Shown here piece by piece: positions 1-6,995 of a stretch of 15,923 nucleotides of DNA. The DNA is from a bacterium (Candidatus Gribaldobacteria) CG07_land_8_20_14_0_80_33_18 (GTDB lineage: Bacteria > Patescibacteriota > Minisyncoccia > Minisyncoccales > CG1-02-41-26): NCBI GenBank assembly GCA_002779425.1, contig PEWP01000032.1, forward strand, positions 1 to 15,923. The letters are read 5' to 3'. The number at the start of each line of letters is the position of its first letter. The first letter of the stretch is position 1. A program made the position numbers and the translations under genes. The notes beneath the pieces were generated by a model. That model searched no databases. It was given only the letters and a program-made list of their open reading frames with translations, and was not told where the DNA came from.

Positions 1-31
1 GGCTGATTCGTTTTTACGAATCGTAAAAGCC
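1..31. repeat. Inverted repeat at the window edge
   Basis: TTTTACGA (12-19) and TCGTAAAA (21-28) are perfect 8-base arms around one central base. An alternative fold pairs GATTCGT (5-11) with ACGAATC (16-22). GGCT (1-4) can pair with AGCC (28-31). It may be the end of a terminator for a gene to the left, or another short palindromic repeat like those elsewhere in the window. The left context is missing, so neither can be decided. Confidence 0.4.
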
Positions 32-44
32 GCCCCTGTTTTTA

Positions 45-73
45 TTTCAAAGTTGTGGTTATTTTTATATAAT
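45..73 (+). promoter_or_regulatory. Probable promoter of murD-ftsW-murG
   Basis: A perfect -10 box TATAAT lies at 68-73. A weak -35 candidate TTTCAA is at 45-50 with a 17-base spacer. Only 8 bases separate the -10 box from the murD ATG at 82, so transcription should start about 80-82 and the mRNA would have almost no leader. Confidence 0.55.
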
Positions 74-81
74 AGAAGATA

Positions 82-1410
82 ATGAAACTCATTGAATTAA
101 AGAACAAAAAAATCTTAATTTTGGGGTTTGGAGAAGAGGGGAGAGATACCTTTTTGGCCTTACATAAATTGTTTCCGAAAAAGGTTATTGGGATAGCTGA
201 CCAAAAAGAATTTTCAATTTTCAATTTTCAATTTTCAAATACTAAGCGGCATCTCGGGAAAAACTATCTCAAGTCGCTGAAAAATTACGATGTTATAATT
301 AAATCTCCGGGAATCCCCAGAACAATTTTAAAACCCTATTTGAAAAAAAACATCCGAGTTACTTCCCAGACCGAGATTTTTTTCCAAAATTGTCCCGGAA
401 CAATTATTGGCGTAACCGGAACAAAAGGGAAGGGAACAACATCAAGTTTAATTTATCACATTCTTAAAAAAGCCGGATTAAAAACCCATTTAGTCGGGAA
501 TATTGGCAAGCCGGTCTTTTTAAAACTCCTTAAAGCAAAAAAAGACGATATTTTTATTTATGAACTTTCTTCTCACCAACTTCAAGATTTAAAAATTTCT
601 CCCCGGATTGCTGTTTTTTTAAACATTTATCCAGCTCATCTGGATTATTATAAAAATTTCAATGAATATAAAAGAGCCAAAGAAAATATCGCCCTTCATC
701 AGACAAAAAACGATTTTTTCATTTATAATTCTGACCAAAAAATTCTTTGCGAATTAGCAAAAAAAACGAAAGCGAAAAAAATTCCCATCCCTGCGAATTA
801 CGAATTTCTTGCCAATATCCGGATTCCTTTAATAGGGAAATTTAATTTAAAAAATGTAATGGCGGCAATGGTTGTTGCTAAATTATTGGGAATAAAAAAC
901 AAAGATATTATTAAAGCAATTAAAACATTCAAGCCCTTAGCTCATCGGTTAGAATTTACGGGGAAATATAAAGGAATAAAATTTTACAACGATTCTTTGG
1001 CAACTATTCCTCAAGCAGTGGAAGCGGCTTTAGAGGCCTTGGGAAGAAAAGTAAAAACTTTAATTTTGGGCGGCGAAAAAGTAAAAGGATTTGATTTTTC
1101 TTCCTTGGCTAAAAAAATTTTAAGACAGAAAATAAAAACACTTATTTTTTTAGATAGAAACCCGAAAAATCCCATTGATACAGCAAAACAAATCTCTCAA
1201 ATTTTCGAGATCCGATCTCGAAAGATTATACCGAGGATGTTCTTTGTTTCTTCAATGAAAGAAGCAGTCAAATTAGCTTTTCAAACTGCCAAAAAAGAAG
1301 AAATCTGTCTTCTTTCACCCGGTTCTCCCAGTTTTAACCTTTTTAAAAATTATAAAGAGAGAGGGGATTTATTTAAAAAATATGTAAAACATTTTGGAGC
1401 GAAATTATGA
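82..1410 (+). CDS. murD: UDP-N-acetylmuramoylalanine--D-glutamate ligase (MurD)
   Basis: Cytoplasmic ATP-dependent ligase that adds D-glutamate to UDP-MurNAc-L-Ala during peptidoglycan precursor synthesis. The 442-residue length fits the family. Visible parts are an N-terminal UDP-binding domain (about 1-95), the Mur-ligase P-loop GVTGTKGKGTT (110-120), the central motif with HLDYYKNFNEYKRAKENI (186-203), NDSLATIP (303-310, NDSxAT is typical of MurD) and a C-terminal domain with SPGSPSFNLFKNYKERG (412-428). The ATG at 82 is chosen because it directly follows a TATAAT box and gives the N-terminal ILILGFGEEGRDT Rossmann-like loop. The TGA stop overlaps the ftsW start (ATGA), suggesting translational coupling. 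Oddities are a four-copy heptamer repeat coding for residues 43-52 and a perfect palindrome within residues 374-382. Confidence 0.96.
   Translation: MKLIELKNKKILILGFGEEGRDTFLALHKLFPKKVIGIADQKEFSIFNFQFSNTKRHLGKNYLKSLKNYDVIIKSPGIPRTILKPYLKKNIRVTSQTEIFFQNCPGTIIGVTGTKGKGTTSSLIYHILKKAGLKTHLVGNIGKPVFLKLLKAKKDDIFIYELSSHQLQDLKISPRIAVFLNIYPAHLDYYKNFNEYKRAKENIALHQTKNDFFIYNSDQKILCELAKKTKAKKIPIPANYEFLANIRIPLIGKFNLKNVMAAMVVAKLLGIKNKDIIKAIKTFKPLAHRLEFTGKYKGIKFYNDSLATIPQAVEAALEALGRKVKTLILGGEKVKGFDFSSLAKKILRQKIKTLIFLDRNPKNPIDTAKQISQIFEIRSRKIIPRMFFVSSMKEAVKLAFQTAKKEEICLLSPGSPSFNLFKNYKERGDLFKKYVKHFGAKL
209..236 (+). repeat. Tandem heptamer (AATTTTC)x4 inside murD
   Basis: Four perfect head-to-tail copies of AATTTTC encode EFSIFNFQFS (residues 43-52). 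The unit is not a multiple of three, so gain or loss of one copy by slippage would shift the murD frame. Confidence 0.9.
1203..1223. repeat. Perfect 10-base inverted repeat inside murD
   Basis: TTTCGAGATC (1203-1212) and GATCTCGAAA (1214-1223) flank a single C. It is translated in frame as part of IFEIRSRK in the C-terminal domain. This arm-one-base-arm layout is like the repeat at 12-28. It is a candidate member of the palindromic elements found elsewhere in the window. Confidence 0.75.
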
Positions 1411-2507
1411 AAAAAACTCATTCTATTGATTATGTATTACTAATAGTGGTTGTTATTTTAATTTTGATAGGAATGGTAATGATTGCTACCGTCTCCATCC
1501 CTTTGAGTTTAGAAAAATTTGGCAATAGTTTTTATTATTTACGCCATCAGATATTATTTGGAATTTTACCAGCCCTTGCTTTGGCAATTCTATTTTTTAA
1601 AATTCCTTTAAACTATCTTAAAAAATATGCCCTCTTTCTTTTATTGGCGAATCTCATTGCCTTATTTTTAATTTTTCTGCCCAAAATTGGCATAACAATA
1701 AAAGGCAGTTCTCGTTGGCTAAATTTAGGAGGTGTTATTTTCCAACCATCGGAATTCTTAAAAATTACTTTTTTACTTTATCTTTCAGTTTGGTTAAGCC
1801 AAAAAGCAAACAAATCCAAACCCCAAATTCTAATCGCTTTTTTAATAATTTTGGGTATTTTAACTTTCCTTTTAATAAAACAACCTGATATGGGCACTTT
1901 AGTTGTCATTGGAATTGTGGCAATTTTAATGTATTTTGTCAGTCCCATGCCATTTTGGCATACCCTCCTTATAATTTTAATCGGAGTAACAATAGGACTT
2001 CTTTTAATATATATAGCGCCTTATCGATTAGAGAGGTTAATTACTCTTTTGCGGCCAGAAACAATTGACCCCTTAGGTAAAGGTTATCAAATCCGGCAAT
2101 CTTTAATTGCTATCGGCTCCGGAAAAATCTGGGGAATTGAAGGAATTTTTAGTTTAGGAATGAGCCGTCAAAAATTTGGTTTCTTGCCCCACTCAATATC
2201 TGATTCAATTTTTGCTATAATAGGAGAAGAATTCGGTTTTATTGGCTGTCTTGCGCTTGTTTCGCTTTTTATTCTTTTTTTCTGGCGAGGAATAAGAATT
2301 GCCAAAAATTGTTCAGATAAATTTTTATCTTTTGTTGCTTTCGGTTTTTCTACTTTAATAATTGTTCAGGCATTTGTTAATATCGGTTCAATGATTGGAA
2401 TTTTACCTTTAACTGGCGTTCCTTTGCCTTTTATCAGTTATGGCGGTTCCCATTTAGTCGCTGAACTTATCGGAATCGGGATAATTTTAAACGTATCAAA
2501 AACATAA
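1407..2507 (+). CDS. ftsW: SEDS-family peptidoglycan glycosyltransferase (FtsW)
   Basis: Integral membrane SEDS protein that polymerises lipid II into glycan strands with a partner class B PBP, here presumably at the division site. The 366 residues contain about ten hydrophobic segments. Family motifs are visible: SSRWLNLGGVIFQPSEFLKI (101-120), KQPDMGTLVVI (158-168), GYQIRQSLIAIGSGKIWG (226-243), QKFGFLPHSISDSIFAIIGEEFGF (255-278) and the C-terminal LTGVPLPFISYGGS (335-348). Asp266 corresponds to the catalytic Asp of the extracellular loop in this family. The ATG overlaps the murD stop by four bases and murG starts 8 bases after its own stop. FtsW rather than RodA is inferred from the murD/murG context, since the families are close in sequence. 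Confidence 0.93.
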   Translation: MKKTHSIDYVLLIVVVILILIGMVMIATVSIPLSLEKFGNSFYYLRHQILFGILPALALAILFFKIPLNYLKKYALFLLLANLIALFLIFLPKIGITIKGSSRWLNLGGVIFQPSEFLKITFLLYLSVWLSQKANKSKPQILIAFLIILGILTFLLIKQPDMGTLVVIGIVAILMYFVSPMPFWHTLLIILIGVTIGLLLIYIAPYRLERLITLLRPETIDPLGKGYQIRQSLIAIGSGKIWGIEGIFSLGMSRQKFGFLPHSISDSIFAIIGEEFGFIGCLALVSLFILFFWRGIRIAKNCSDKFLSFVAFGFSTLIIVQAFVNIGSMIGILPLTGVPLPFISYGGSHLVAELIGIGIILNVSKT

Positions 2508-2514
2508 TTTATAT

Positions 2515-3624
2515 ATGAAGATAGTTTTTACCGGTGGCGGCACCGGCGGCCATATTTTCCCAATAATAGCAATTATCAGAGAAATGAAAAAACTCTCTAA
2601 AGGAGCTCCTTTTTCTTTGTTTTTTATTGGAGCAAAAGATGATTATAGTTTAACCCTCCTTTCAGGAGAAGGAATAAAGATTAAAAATATAATCGCCGGC
2701 AAATTCCGAAGATATTTTTCTTTTAAAAATTTCCTTGATTTTTTTAAAATCGTTATTGGAATTATTCAAGCATTATTTTATTTATTTTTTCTAAGCCCGG
2801 ATATCGTATTTTCTAAAGGAGGATATGGTTCTTTCCCAGTGACTTTTGCCGCCAGAATACTTCACATTCCTATTTTTTTGCACGAATCCGATATTGTTCC
2901 CGGCTTGGCTACCAAAATGGAAAGCAAATGGGCAGAAGAAATCTTCATTTCTTTTGATAAAACCCAATTTTTTCCTAAAGAAAAAATAATTTTGGTTGGT
3001 AATCCAACGAGAACTGAAATTTTAGAAGGTTCAAAAGAAAAAGCGAAAAAAATATTTAATTTAACTGAAGAAAAACCCCTGATTCTAATTTTAGGCGGGT
3101 CCCAAGGAGCCCAAAAAATAAATGATACTATTCTCGAAATTTTACTTGAGCTCATTAGAAATTTTGAAATTATTCACTCAACTGGAGAAAAAAATTTTAA
3201 TCAAGTGAGGTCGGAAGCAGAAGTTGTTATTTCTTCCGCAGATTTAAAATATTATCATCCTTTTCCTTTTTTAAACGAAGAATATCTTAAAAATGCCTTA
3301 GCTGCTGCTGATTTAATTATTTCTCGAGCTGGAGCCGGTTCTATTTTTGAAATTGCCGCGGTTGGAAAGCCAAGTATTTTAATACCCTTATCGAGTTCTG
3401 CTTCAAATCATCAAATAGAAAATGCCTATGCCTATATTAAAAACGGCGCTGGTTTAGTCATTGAGGAAGAAAATTTTAAACCCCATTTCTTTTTAGAAAG
3501 AATAAATTCTCTGTTTTTACGAGCTCAAGTTTTAGAAAAAATGGCCCAGCAAGCCAAAATCTTTTCTAAACCAAAAGCTGCCAAAATCATTGCCTCATAC
3601 CTTTTAGAATATTTAAATTTGTAA
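2515..3624 (+). CDS. murG: UDP-GlcNAc:undecaprenyl-PP-MurNAc-pentapeptide GlcNAc transferase (MurG)
   Basis: Peripheral membrane GT-B glycosyltransferase that converts lipid I to lipid II on the inner face of the cytoplasmic membrane, making the substrate for FtsW encoded just upstream. It has 369 residues. The N-terminal lipid-acceptor domain starts with the diagnostic glycine loop GGGTGGH (7-13) and contains a hydrophobic patch around 75-95. FSKGGYGSFP (99-108) and HESD (123-126) follow. The C-terminal UDP-GlcNAc domain has LGGSQGAQ (193-200) and SRAGAGSIFEIAAVGKPSILIP (270-291). The start lies 8 bases after the ftsW stop with no recognisable Shine-Dalgarno site. murC, murB and ftsQ, often next in this cluster, are absent here. 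Confidence 0.95.
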   Translation: MKIVFTGGGTGGHIFPIIAIIREMKKLSKGAPFSLFFIGAKDDYSLTLLSGEGIKIKNIIAGKFRRYFSFKNFLDFFKIVIGIIQALFYLFFLSPDIVFSKGGYGSFPVTFAARILHIPIFLHESDIVPGLATKMESKWAEEIFISFDKTQFFPKEKIILVGNPTRTEILEGSKEKAKKIFNLTEEKPLILILGGSQGAQKINDTILEILLELIRNFEIIHSTGEKNFNQVRSEAEVVISSADLKYYHPFPFLNEEYLKNALAAADLIISRAGAGSIFEIAAVGKPSILIPLSSSASNHQIENAYAYIKNGAGLVIEEENFKPHFFLERINSLFLRAQVLEKMAQQAKIFSKPKAAKIIASYLLEYLNL

Positions 3625-3640
3625 CATATCGTTATATAAT
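3612..3640 (+). promoter_or_regulatory. Probable leaderless promoter of gltX
   Basis: A perfect TATAAT lies at 3635-3640, six bases before the gltX ATG at 3647, so the expected transcription start is the A of the ATG. The best -35 candidate at 17-base spacing is the weak TTTAAA (3612-3617). Confidence 0.5.
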
Positions 3641-3646
3641 TAGAAT

Positions 3647-5224
3647 ATGAAAGGGAATTTAAAACGGAGTGAAGCGTTAAAATTAATTAGACCGGGGGAA
3701 ATAAGAGTAAGAATCGCGCCTTCGCCAACCGGGCCATTACATATTGGCACCGCCCGAACAACTCTTTTTAATTATCTTTTTGCCAAAAAATATAAAGGAA
3801 GTTTTATTTTAAGAATTGAGGATACTGATATTGGAAGGTCAACCAAAGAATTTGAAGAAGATATTAAACAAAACTTAAAATGGCTTGGCTTGGAATGGGA
3901 TGAAGGACCCTATCGTCAAAGCGAAAGAAAAGAAATTTATCGAAAATACATTGAAAAACTTTTAAAAGAAAAAAGCGCCTATTGTTGTTTTTGCTCAAAA
4001 GAAGAATTAGAGGAACAACGTCAATATAAAATGTCAATCGGCGAGCCGCCGCTTTATTCGGGTAAATGCCGAAATTTGACTCCTGCTCAAATTAAAAAAA
4101 ATCTGGGACAGGGGAAACCTTTTATTATCAGATTTAATAACAGCCAAAAGACAGATGGGGAAAAAATAATTTTCAATGACCTCATCCGAGGAAAAATAGA
4201 GTTTAATAAAACGCTCTTAGGAGATTTCGCTATTGCTAAAAGTTTGGATGCGCCATTATATAATTTAGTGGTAGTAATTGATGATTTTAAAATGAAAATC
4301 ACCCATATTATAAGAGGAGAAGACCATATTTCCAACACTCCAAAACAAATCTTACTCCAAAAAGTTCTGAAATTACCCCAACCAAAATATGCGCATTTGC
4401 CTTTAATTTTAGGACCTGACAAATCAAAATTAAGCAAACGACACAATACAGTAGCTGTTTCGAAATATAGAAAAGACGGTTATTTACCAGAAGCCCTAAT
4501 AAATTTTATGGTCCTTTTAGGATGGAATCCTAAAGATAATCGGGAAATTTTTTCCTTACCATCGTTAATTAAAGAATTTACTTTTGAGGGAATTCAAAAA
4601 GCTGGAGCAATTTTTAATATTTCTAAATTAGATTGGATAAATGGATTTTATATCCGCCAGAAATCAATTAAAAAATTAACTGAACTTTGCTTGCCATACT
4701 TAATCGAAAAAGGATTAGTTGAACCGATATTTAAAACTGAACAATACCCGCCAGCTTACGGTGGAAAAATTATTACTCCTTCTTATCAAATAAGTGAAAC
4801 AAGGGAAAATATAAATTTTGAGAACTTAGAAAAAATTATAAATTTATATCAAGAAAGATTAAAAAAATTATCAGAAATCGTTGAGTTGACTGATTTCTTT
4901 TTTAGGTTAAAATTAAATTATCCAAAAGAGTTGTTAAGATGGAAAGATATGACTGATAAAGAAATTAAAGAATCTCTTGATAAATTGACTAAAGTATTAG
5001 GTAAAATAAAAGAGAAAAATTGGACAGCACTAAATTTAGAAGAGATATTATTAAAAGAAGTAAAGGCAGGCAGAGCATCCAAAGATAGGGGATACTTGCT
5101 TTGGCCTTTAAGGGTCGCTTTAACAGGGAAAAAGACCTCAGCCGGACCTTTTGAGATTGCTGAAATTTTAGGAAAAGAAAAAACATTAAAAAGAATAAAA
5201 GAAGCAATAAATATAATTATATGA
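3647..5224 (+). CDS. gltX: Glutamyl-tRNA synthetase (GltX)
   Basis: Class I aminoacyl-tRNA synthetase that charges tRNA-Glu in the cytoplasm. In lineages without GlnRS it may also mischarge tRNA-Gln for GatCAB; the window cannot show which applies. The 525 residues include the HIGH-type motif PSPTGPLHIGTA (25-36), FILRIEDTD (53-61), a Cys cluster (C113, C114, C116 with C141) in the zinc-site region, IIRGEDHISNTPKQ (221-234) and the KMSKS-type KLSKRHN (261-267). The C-terminal anticodon-binding part is helical. About 20 extra residues precede the catalytic core. The 3647 start is kept because TATAAT sits immediately upstream. Its TGA overlaps the next gene's ATG by four bases. Confidence 0.96.
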   Translation: MKGNLKRSEALKLIRPGEIRVRIAPSPTGPLHIGTARTTLFNYLFAKKYKGSFILRIEDTDIGRSTKEFEEDIKQNLKWLGLEWDEGPYRQSERKEIYRKYIEKLLKEKSAYCCFCSKEELEEQRQYKMSIGEPPLYSGKCRNLTPAQIKKNLGQGKPFIIRFNNSQKTDGEKIIFNDLIRGKIEFNKTLLGDFAIAKSLDAPLYNLVVVIDDFKMKITHIIRGEDHISNTPKQILLQKVLKLPQPKYAHLPLILGPDKSKLSKRHNTVAVSKYRKDGYLPEALINFMVLLGWNPKDNREIFSLPSLIKEFTFEGIQKAGAIFNISKLDWINGFYIRQKSIKKLTELCLPYLIEKGLVEPIFKTEQYPPAYGGKIITPSYQISETRENINFENLEKIINLYQERLKKLSEIVELTDFFFRLKLNYPKELLRWKDMTDKEIKESLDKLTKVLGKIKEKNWTALNLEEILLKEVKAGRASKDRGYLLWPLRVALTGKKTSAGPFEIAEILGKEKTLKRIKEAINIII

Positions 5225-5679
5225 AATATCTTTTAATAACAATTTTTATCATTCCTATAATTGTTTTCGCCCAAACAATTAATAGCGTTAGCGTTTTAAT
5301 TGTTTTTGCCCAAACAAGCAGTCAAACCACGTCAAATCCAGAACAGCTCCCTTCAACTTTAGAGGAGTTAAAATTAATGTGGCAAAATCTTAAAGAGAAA
5401 GGACCTTCGGTTTTTATTGAAGGGACAAAACAATCTTTTAAACAAGCATTAGTAATCTGGAAGAAAATTCATGTAAAAATTGTTAATTGGTGGCAAAACT
5501 ATGTTCTGCCAAAAGTCAAAAGCTGGTTTTCAAAAGAGGTTAAACAGAGAAAACCGGGTTTAGAAGAGGAGTTTGAAAAGGAGAAAAAAGAAACAGGAGG
5601 GGAATTAATAAACTTCAAAAATAAAGTTTTTGAATTTTATCAATTTTTTAAACAAAAATTTTTAAATTTAAAAAAGTAA
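5221..5679 (+). CDS. Secreted or membrane-anchored small protein, function unknown
   Basis: I do not recognise a family for these 152 residues. The protein begins with a hydrophobic signal-type segment (about 3-17, then IVFAQT) and has a second hydrophobic stretch ending in a repeated VFAQT at 28-32, followed by a Ser/Thr/Gln-rich linker. The rest is charged and probably helical, with aromatic clusters (MWQNLK, IVNWWQNYVL, VKSWF) and a Glu/Lys-rich tail ending in FYQFFKQKFLNLKK. An amphipathic, membrane-associated helical protein outside the cytoplasm is plausible. The ATG overlaps the gltX stop (ATGA), so it is probably translated by coupling with gltX, although no functional link is evident. 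Confidence 0.75.
   Translation: MKYLLITIFIIPIIVFAQTINSVSVLIVFAQTSSQTTSNPEQLPSTLEELKLMWQNLKEKGPSVFIEGTKQSFKQALVIWKKIHVKIVNWWQNYVLPKVKSWFSKEVKQRKPGLEEEFEKEKKETGGELINFKNKVFEFYQFFKQKFLNLKK
5259..5317 (+). repeat. In-frame duplication in the signal-peptide region
   Basis: Two 20-base copies at 5259-5278 and 5298-5317 differ at one base (AATTGTTTTCGCCCAAACAA versus T for C at base 10). The 39-base offset equals 13 codons, so the peptide IVFAQT is doubled in frame. The spacer contains TAGCGT twice between AATTAA and TTAATT. Confidence 0.85.
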
Positions 5680-5721
5680 GAGAAAAGGAAGTGGGGGAAA
5701 GGGCTTTGATATAGAAAGAGT

Positions 5722-5750
5722 CGGACAATGTAGATTAAGCGACATATATT
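5722..5750 (+). promoter_or_regulatory. Candidate promoter for the recombinase gene
   Basis: CGGACA (5722-5727) and TATATT (5745-5750) are separated by 17 bases. Transcription would start near 5757, leaving a leader of about 50 bases that contains the hairpin at 5783-5799. Both boxes are imperfect. Confidence 0.3.
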
Positions 5751-5778
5751 ATGCAAAAATCAAACAAACCAATTATAA

Positions 5779-5805
5779 GAACCTTCCGCTTCGCGGAAGA
5801 ACCTT
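5779..5805. repeat. Palindromic element before the recombinase start
   Basis: CTTCCGC (5783-5789) and GCGGAAG (5793-5799) form a perfect 7-base stem with loop TTC and core GCTTCGC. The stem is bracketed by direct repeats GAACCTT (5779-5785, 5799-5805). An imperfect direct repeat of about 25 bases also flanks it: AAATCAAACAAA near 5758 and AAATCAAATAAA near 5818, each followed by ATTATAA. A hairpin about ten bases before the ATG could hide the start site in the mRNA. Confidence 0.7.
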
Positions 5806-5808
5806 GAA

Positions 5809-6825
5809 ATGCTCCATAAATCAAATAAAAGCATTATAAAACATATTCTTGACTTTTTAGATTATTGTGAAGTGGAAAAAGGATTAGCTGATAGAACTCA
5901 GGAAAATTATAAGCACTATCTTGAAAAATTTGTCCGCTGGCTAAAAATGGCTAAAAAAGAAGTTCTTTTCCCTCACGAGTTAACTCCCGAAGATATTTGG
6001 AATTATCGAATTTATTTGTCGCGATTTCAAGATAAAAAAGGCAAAACCTTGAAAAAAATGACTCAAAACTATTATTTAATAGCTCTGCGGGCCTTTCTAA
6101 GCTATTTTACAGCCAAAGATATTATTTCCCTTCCAGCTAATAAAATAGTTCTTTCAAAAGAAAGTAAAAAAGAAAAAACAGTAAAATTTCTCAGTTTAGA
6201 ACAAATTGAAAAACTTTTATTAACTCCTGATATTAAAACTCCGATTGGTTTAAGAAATAGGACTATTTTAGAAACCTTTTTTTCAACTGGCTTAAGAATA
6301 GCCGAACTTGTTGCGCTTAACCGAGAACAATTTATTTCAATAAGAACCACTCCTCGCTTCGCTCGTCGGAACCTTGATTCCTCGCTTCGCTCGGAATTAA
6401 AAGATAAAAAAGATTTAGAACTCGGTATTATTGGCAAAGGCGGTTATCCTCGAACTGTTTATTTTTCCGAAAGAGCGTTATCTTGGCTTAAAAAATACCT
6501 TGAAACCAGAAAGGATAAGGAAAAAGCTTTATTCATTCATTATCGCTCCAAAGAAGGCGCAGCCTCCCGACTAACTGCCCGTTCTATTGAACGAATCGTT
6601 AAAAAATATGTAATTTTGGCCGGTGTACCTATTTTTACTACTCCCCATACACTTCGTCATTCTTATGCTACAGATCTTTTAACCCAAGGAGTTGATTTAC
6701 GCACGATTCAGGAGTTTTTAGGCCATCGTTCGATTGTTACAACCCAAATTTATACCCATATTACCAACAAGCGTCTAAGAGATATTCATCGAAAATTTCA
6801 TAGTGGAAGAAAACTCAAGGAATAA
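5809..6825 (+). CDS. Xer-type tyrosine recombinase
   Basis: Cytoplasmic site-specific recombinase of the XerC/XerD type, likely to resolve chromosome dimers at a dif site. Which paralogue it is cannot be told. The 338 residues comprise an N-terminal SAM-like core-binding domain (about 10-105) and a C-terminal catalytic domain. The full catalytic set is present: R163 (GLRIAEL), K210 (IIGKGG), H280 and R283 (TPHTLRH), H306 (LGHRS) and nucleophile Y315 (TTQIYTH). Spacing from H280 to Y315 equals that of E. coli XerD (244, 247, 270, 279), but R163-K210 is 47 residues against 24 in XerD (148-172). The excess coincides with a palindromic DNA insert (residues about 178-200). No alternative upstream start exists because TAA lies in frame at 5776. 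The C-terminus ends in an 11-base tandem duplication. Confidence 0.9.
   Translation: MLHKSNKSIIKHILDFLDYCEVEKGLADRTQENYKHYLEKFVRWLKMAKKEVLFPHELTPEDIWNYRIYLSRFQDKKGKTLKKMTQNYYLIALRAFLSYFTAKDIISLPANKIVLSKESKKEKTVKFLSLEQIEKLLLTPDIKTPIGLRNRTILETFFSTGLRIAELVALNREQFISIRTTPRFARRNLDSSLRSELKDKKDLELGIIGKGGYPRTVYFSERALSWLKKYLETRKDKEKALFIHYRSKEGAASRLTARSIERIVKKYVILAGVPIFTTPHTLRHSYATDLLTQGVDLRTIQEFLGHRSIVTTQIYTHITNKRLRDIHRKFHSGRKLKE
6347..6396 (+). repeat. Double palindromic-element insert within the recombinase gene
   Basis: CTCGCTTCGCTCG occurs twice, at 6353-6365 and 6381-6393, and GAACCTTG (6369-6376) lies between them. GAACCTTG and the core GCTTCGC are both shared with the element at 5779-5805. The stretch is far richer in G+C than its surroundings. 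It is read in frame as RTTPRFARR and NLDSSLRSEL, using a different reading frame for each copy, without creating a stop. Confidence 0.8.
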
Positions 6826-6838
6826 TTAAGGAATAATT
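6817..6838 (+). repeat. 11-base tandem duplication over the recombinase stop codon
   Basis: AAGGAATAATT occurs twice without a gap (6817-6827, 6828-6838). The first copy contains the TAA stop (6823-6825). It looks like a recent slippage event. Confidence 0.85.
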
Positions 6839-6936
6839 AAAAGAGGCGGTTTTTTTAAATAAAAAGAAATTATTATTCCGATACCAAAAAAAAGTAAACA
6901 TAAAAGAAAAATTAGAAGAAATAATAAAATCTTGTG

Positions 6937-6958
6937 GGCCTGCCTGCGCAGGCAGGCC
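6937..6958. repeat. Perfect 22-base palindrome upstream of rpmA
   Basis: GGCCTGCCTGC (6937-6947) is followed directly by its exact reverse complement (6948-6958). It is almost all G+C in an AT-rich spacer and touches the -35 box of the rpmA promoter (6959-6964). There is no T-tract directly after it in either direction, so it is not a simple terminator. The rest of the 6826-6995 spacer shows no gene I can support. Confidence 0.85.
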
Positions 6959-6987
6959 TTGAAAAATTGAATAAATTTTGATAACAT
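6959..6987 (+). promoter_or_regulatory. Promoter of rpmA
   Basis: -35 TTGAAA (6959-6964), a 17-base spacer and -10 TAACAT (6982-6987), with the extended -10 element TG at 6979-6980. The ATG at 6996 lies 8 bases after the -10 box, predicting a leader of only one or two bases. Confidence 0.65.
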
Positions 6988-6995
6988 AAATATCT

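Noticed and set aside
2862..3155. Antisense ORFs over murG, gltX, pyrG, ctpA, dnaJ and dnaK
   Set aside because: They lie wholly inside strongly conserved genes and show no protein-like features of their own.
6886..6960. Gene remnant in the xer-rpmA spacer (frame reading NIKEKLEEIIKS)
   Set aside because: Too short, no start codon, and it ends within the palindrome; an AT-rich spacer can produce this by chance.
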